From assembly GCA_963783695.1 (NCBI GenBank), contig CAWAOM010000004.1, forward strand, positions 62,001-126,000: a DNA stretch of 64,000 bases, in the 5' to 3' direction. Under the pieces are notes generated by a model that saw only the letters and a list, made by a program, of their open reading frames with translations, was not told the origin of the DNA and did not search any database. Each line of letters opens with the position of its first letter. Within the stretch, counting starts at the first letter, position 1. Origin of the DNA: BM003 sp963783695. Lineage in GTDB: Bacteria; Pseudomonadota; Gammaproteobacteria; Steroidobacterales; BM003. Of this stretch, positions 63,196-64,000 are shown one piece after another. Both the position numbers and the translations under genes were made by a program.

Positions 63196-64000
63196 CTACA
63201 GCGAGCGCAGGTAATCCAGCATTCGAGCCTGGGTTGCTGTATCGGGCAGACGGCCGGTTCCGGCGAGCGCATTGTCGAGCATATAGCGCGGTCGCCGCGT
63301 GCCCGGTATTACGCATGTCACTGCCGGATGAGCGAGTACGAATTTCAGAAAAAACTGGGCCCAGCTGGTGCAGTCGAATCCGCTTGCCCAATCCGGCAAA
63401 GGCTTGTCGCGGACGCGCGGGAACAACTGGCCACCGGCAAATGGCCGGTTGATGATGACCGCGACGCCGTTGTCGGCGGCCAGCGGCAACAGTCTGAGCG
63501 CCGACTCCGGTTCCGCCATTGAGTAGTTGACCTGCAGGAAGTCAACGGGCTCGGACTCGATAATCCGCGCGAGATCGTCGTAGGCACTGCTGCGGTAATG
63601 GGTCAATCCGAGGTAGCGGATACGACCCTCTTCTTTCCACCGGCGCAGGCTGACAAGCTGCGTTTTCCAGTCCACCAGGTTGTGAATCTGCATCAGGTCG
63701 AGTGTGTCGACCCGAAGTTTGGCAAGACTTGCACGCATTTGCGCAATTCCCCGATCGGCGCCGCTGGTCCAGACCTTGCTGGCGAGAAACAGTGCTTCGC
63801 GGGAACCGGACCTGGCTACGAGATCGCCGAGAACCGTCTCGGATGAGCCGTACATCGGCGACGTATCTACGACACTGCCGCCGCGCCCGATCAGGGCGCC
63901 AAGTACCTGTTGCAGTCGGGCGCGCGCCTCGCTGTCGTCCCCGACATCGAAAGACTGCCATGTGCCGAGACCGACAACCGGCACGGCCTCGCCCGAAACC
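63196..64000 (-). CDS. Aldo/keto reductase, 5' end cut by the window edge
   Basis: At least 262 residues of an aldo/keto reductase with a (beta/alpha)8 barrel, using NADPH to reduce carbonyls. Visible motifs are PVVGLGTWQSF, DTSPMYGSSETVLG (catalytic Asp and Tyr), SKVWTSG (catalytic Lys), LMQIHN (catalytic His) and LQVNYSMAEPE. The first in-window start candidate is a GTG at 63984, but the frame is open to the edge (SGEAVPVVG), so the true start probably lies beyond 64000. Partial. Confidence 0.85.
   Translation of the reverse strand, partial: VSGEAVPVVGLGTWQSFDVGDDSEARARLQQVLGALIGRGGSVVDTSPMYGSSETVLGDLVARSGSREALFLASKVWTSGADRGIAQMRASLAKLRVDTLDLMQIHNLVDWKTQLVSLRRWKEEGRIRYLGLTHYRSSAYDDLARIIESEPVDFLQVNYSMAEPESALRLLPLAADNGVAVIINRPFAGGQLFPRVRDKPLPDWASGFDCTSWAQFFLKFVLAHPAVTCVIPGTRRPRYMLDNALAGTGRLPDTATQARMLDYLRSL

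Overview
The window looks like an ordinary stretch of a GC-rich (about 60 percent) gammaproteobacterial chromosome. No rRNA, tRNA, phage, insertion sequence or CRISPR array was seen. Supporting markers are a Pseudomonas-type fatty acid cis/trans isomerase, a YhcB-family envelope protein, monofunctional transglycosylase MtgA, an AspT/YidE-type antiporter, an AsmA-family protein and an ACR3 arsenite carrier. Single-gene units with large TolB/TPR signalling proteins, DUF3604, DUF5996 and pirins suggest a free-living, aerobic, probably marine or sediment lineage of the Woeseiales/Chromatiales kind. That placement is inference.

Layout. 0.2-5 kb: sulfurtransferase lipoprotein, fatty acid cis/trans isomerase and a LysR regulator, all minus strand. 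5-10 kb: pirin divergent from LysR, a ribbon-helix-helix protein with a putative zinc ribbon, a GHSMG-type alpha/beta hydrolase, and a divergent AraC regulator / sterol-desaturase-family pair. 10-14 kb: small membrane protein, Lys/Ala-rich histone-H1-like protein with an internal 126-bp duplication, TPR protein, OmpA-like lipoprotein and a terminator. 14-19.5 kb: pyruvate phosphate dikinase, a Rieske/glutamate-synthase-domain fusion and a DUF5996 protein. 19.5-26.7 kb: a tightly overlapping minus-strand operon (cytochrome b, TolC-like, adaptor, RND pump, DUF3240) divergent from a membrane-anchored LuxR-type regulator. 26.8-34.9 kb: molybdopterin oxidoreductase, TolB/TPR protein, CorA-type transporter, DUF454 protein, MtgA. 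35-39 kb: HdeD-like protein, AspT-like antiporter and a membrane LytTR regulator preceded by AlgR-like repeats. 39-49.4 kb: serine hydrolase, YhcB, DUF4097, Cu/Zn SOD, second DUF5996, second pirin, Crp-family regulator, decayed DUF3604 gene, BASS transporter, ACR3. 49.6-64 kb: AsmA protein, membrane protein, HemY-type protoporphyrinogen oxidase, hydrolase, cyclase-homology protein, TIGR01777 epimerase, prolyl oligopeptidase, and an aldo/keto reductase cut by the window edge.

The one clear multi-gene system is the cytochrome b plus tripartite RND efflux operon. Its five genes overlap by 1 or 4 bases, and a perfect 10-bp inverted repeat lies at the start of the divergent regulator. Several regulators carry striking palindromes or repeats at their own promoters (RHH, LytTR, Crp-type, LysR), which makes autoregulation a recurring theme. 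I saw no clearly new multi-gene defence or mobile system. The best leads are the Rieske-GltS fusion, the cytochrome-linked efflux operon, the AlgR-like repeat array, the Crp-type palindrome and the lone cyclase-homology protein. All family assignments were made by reading the sequence; no database search was run.
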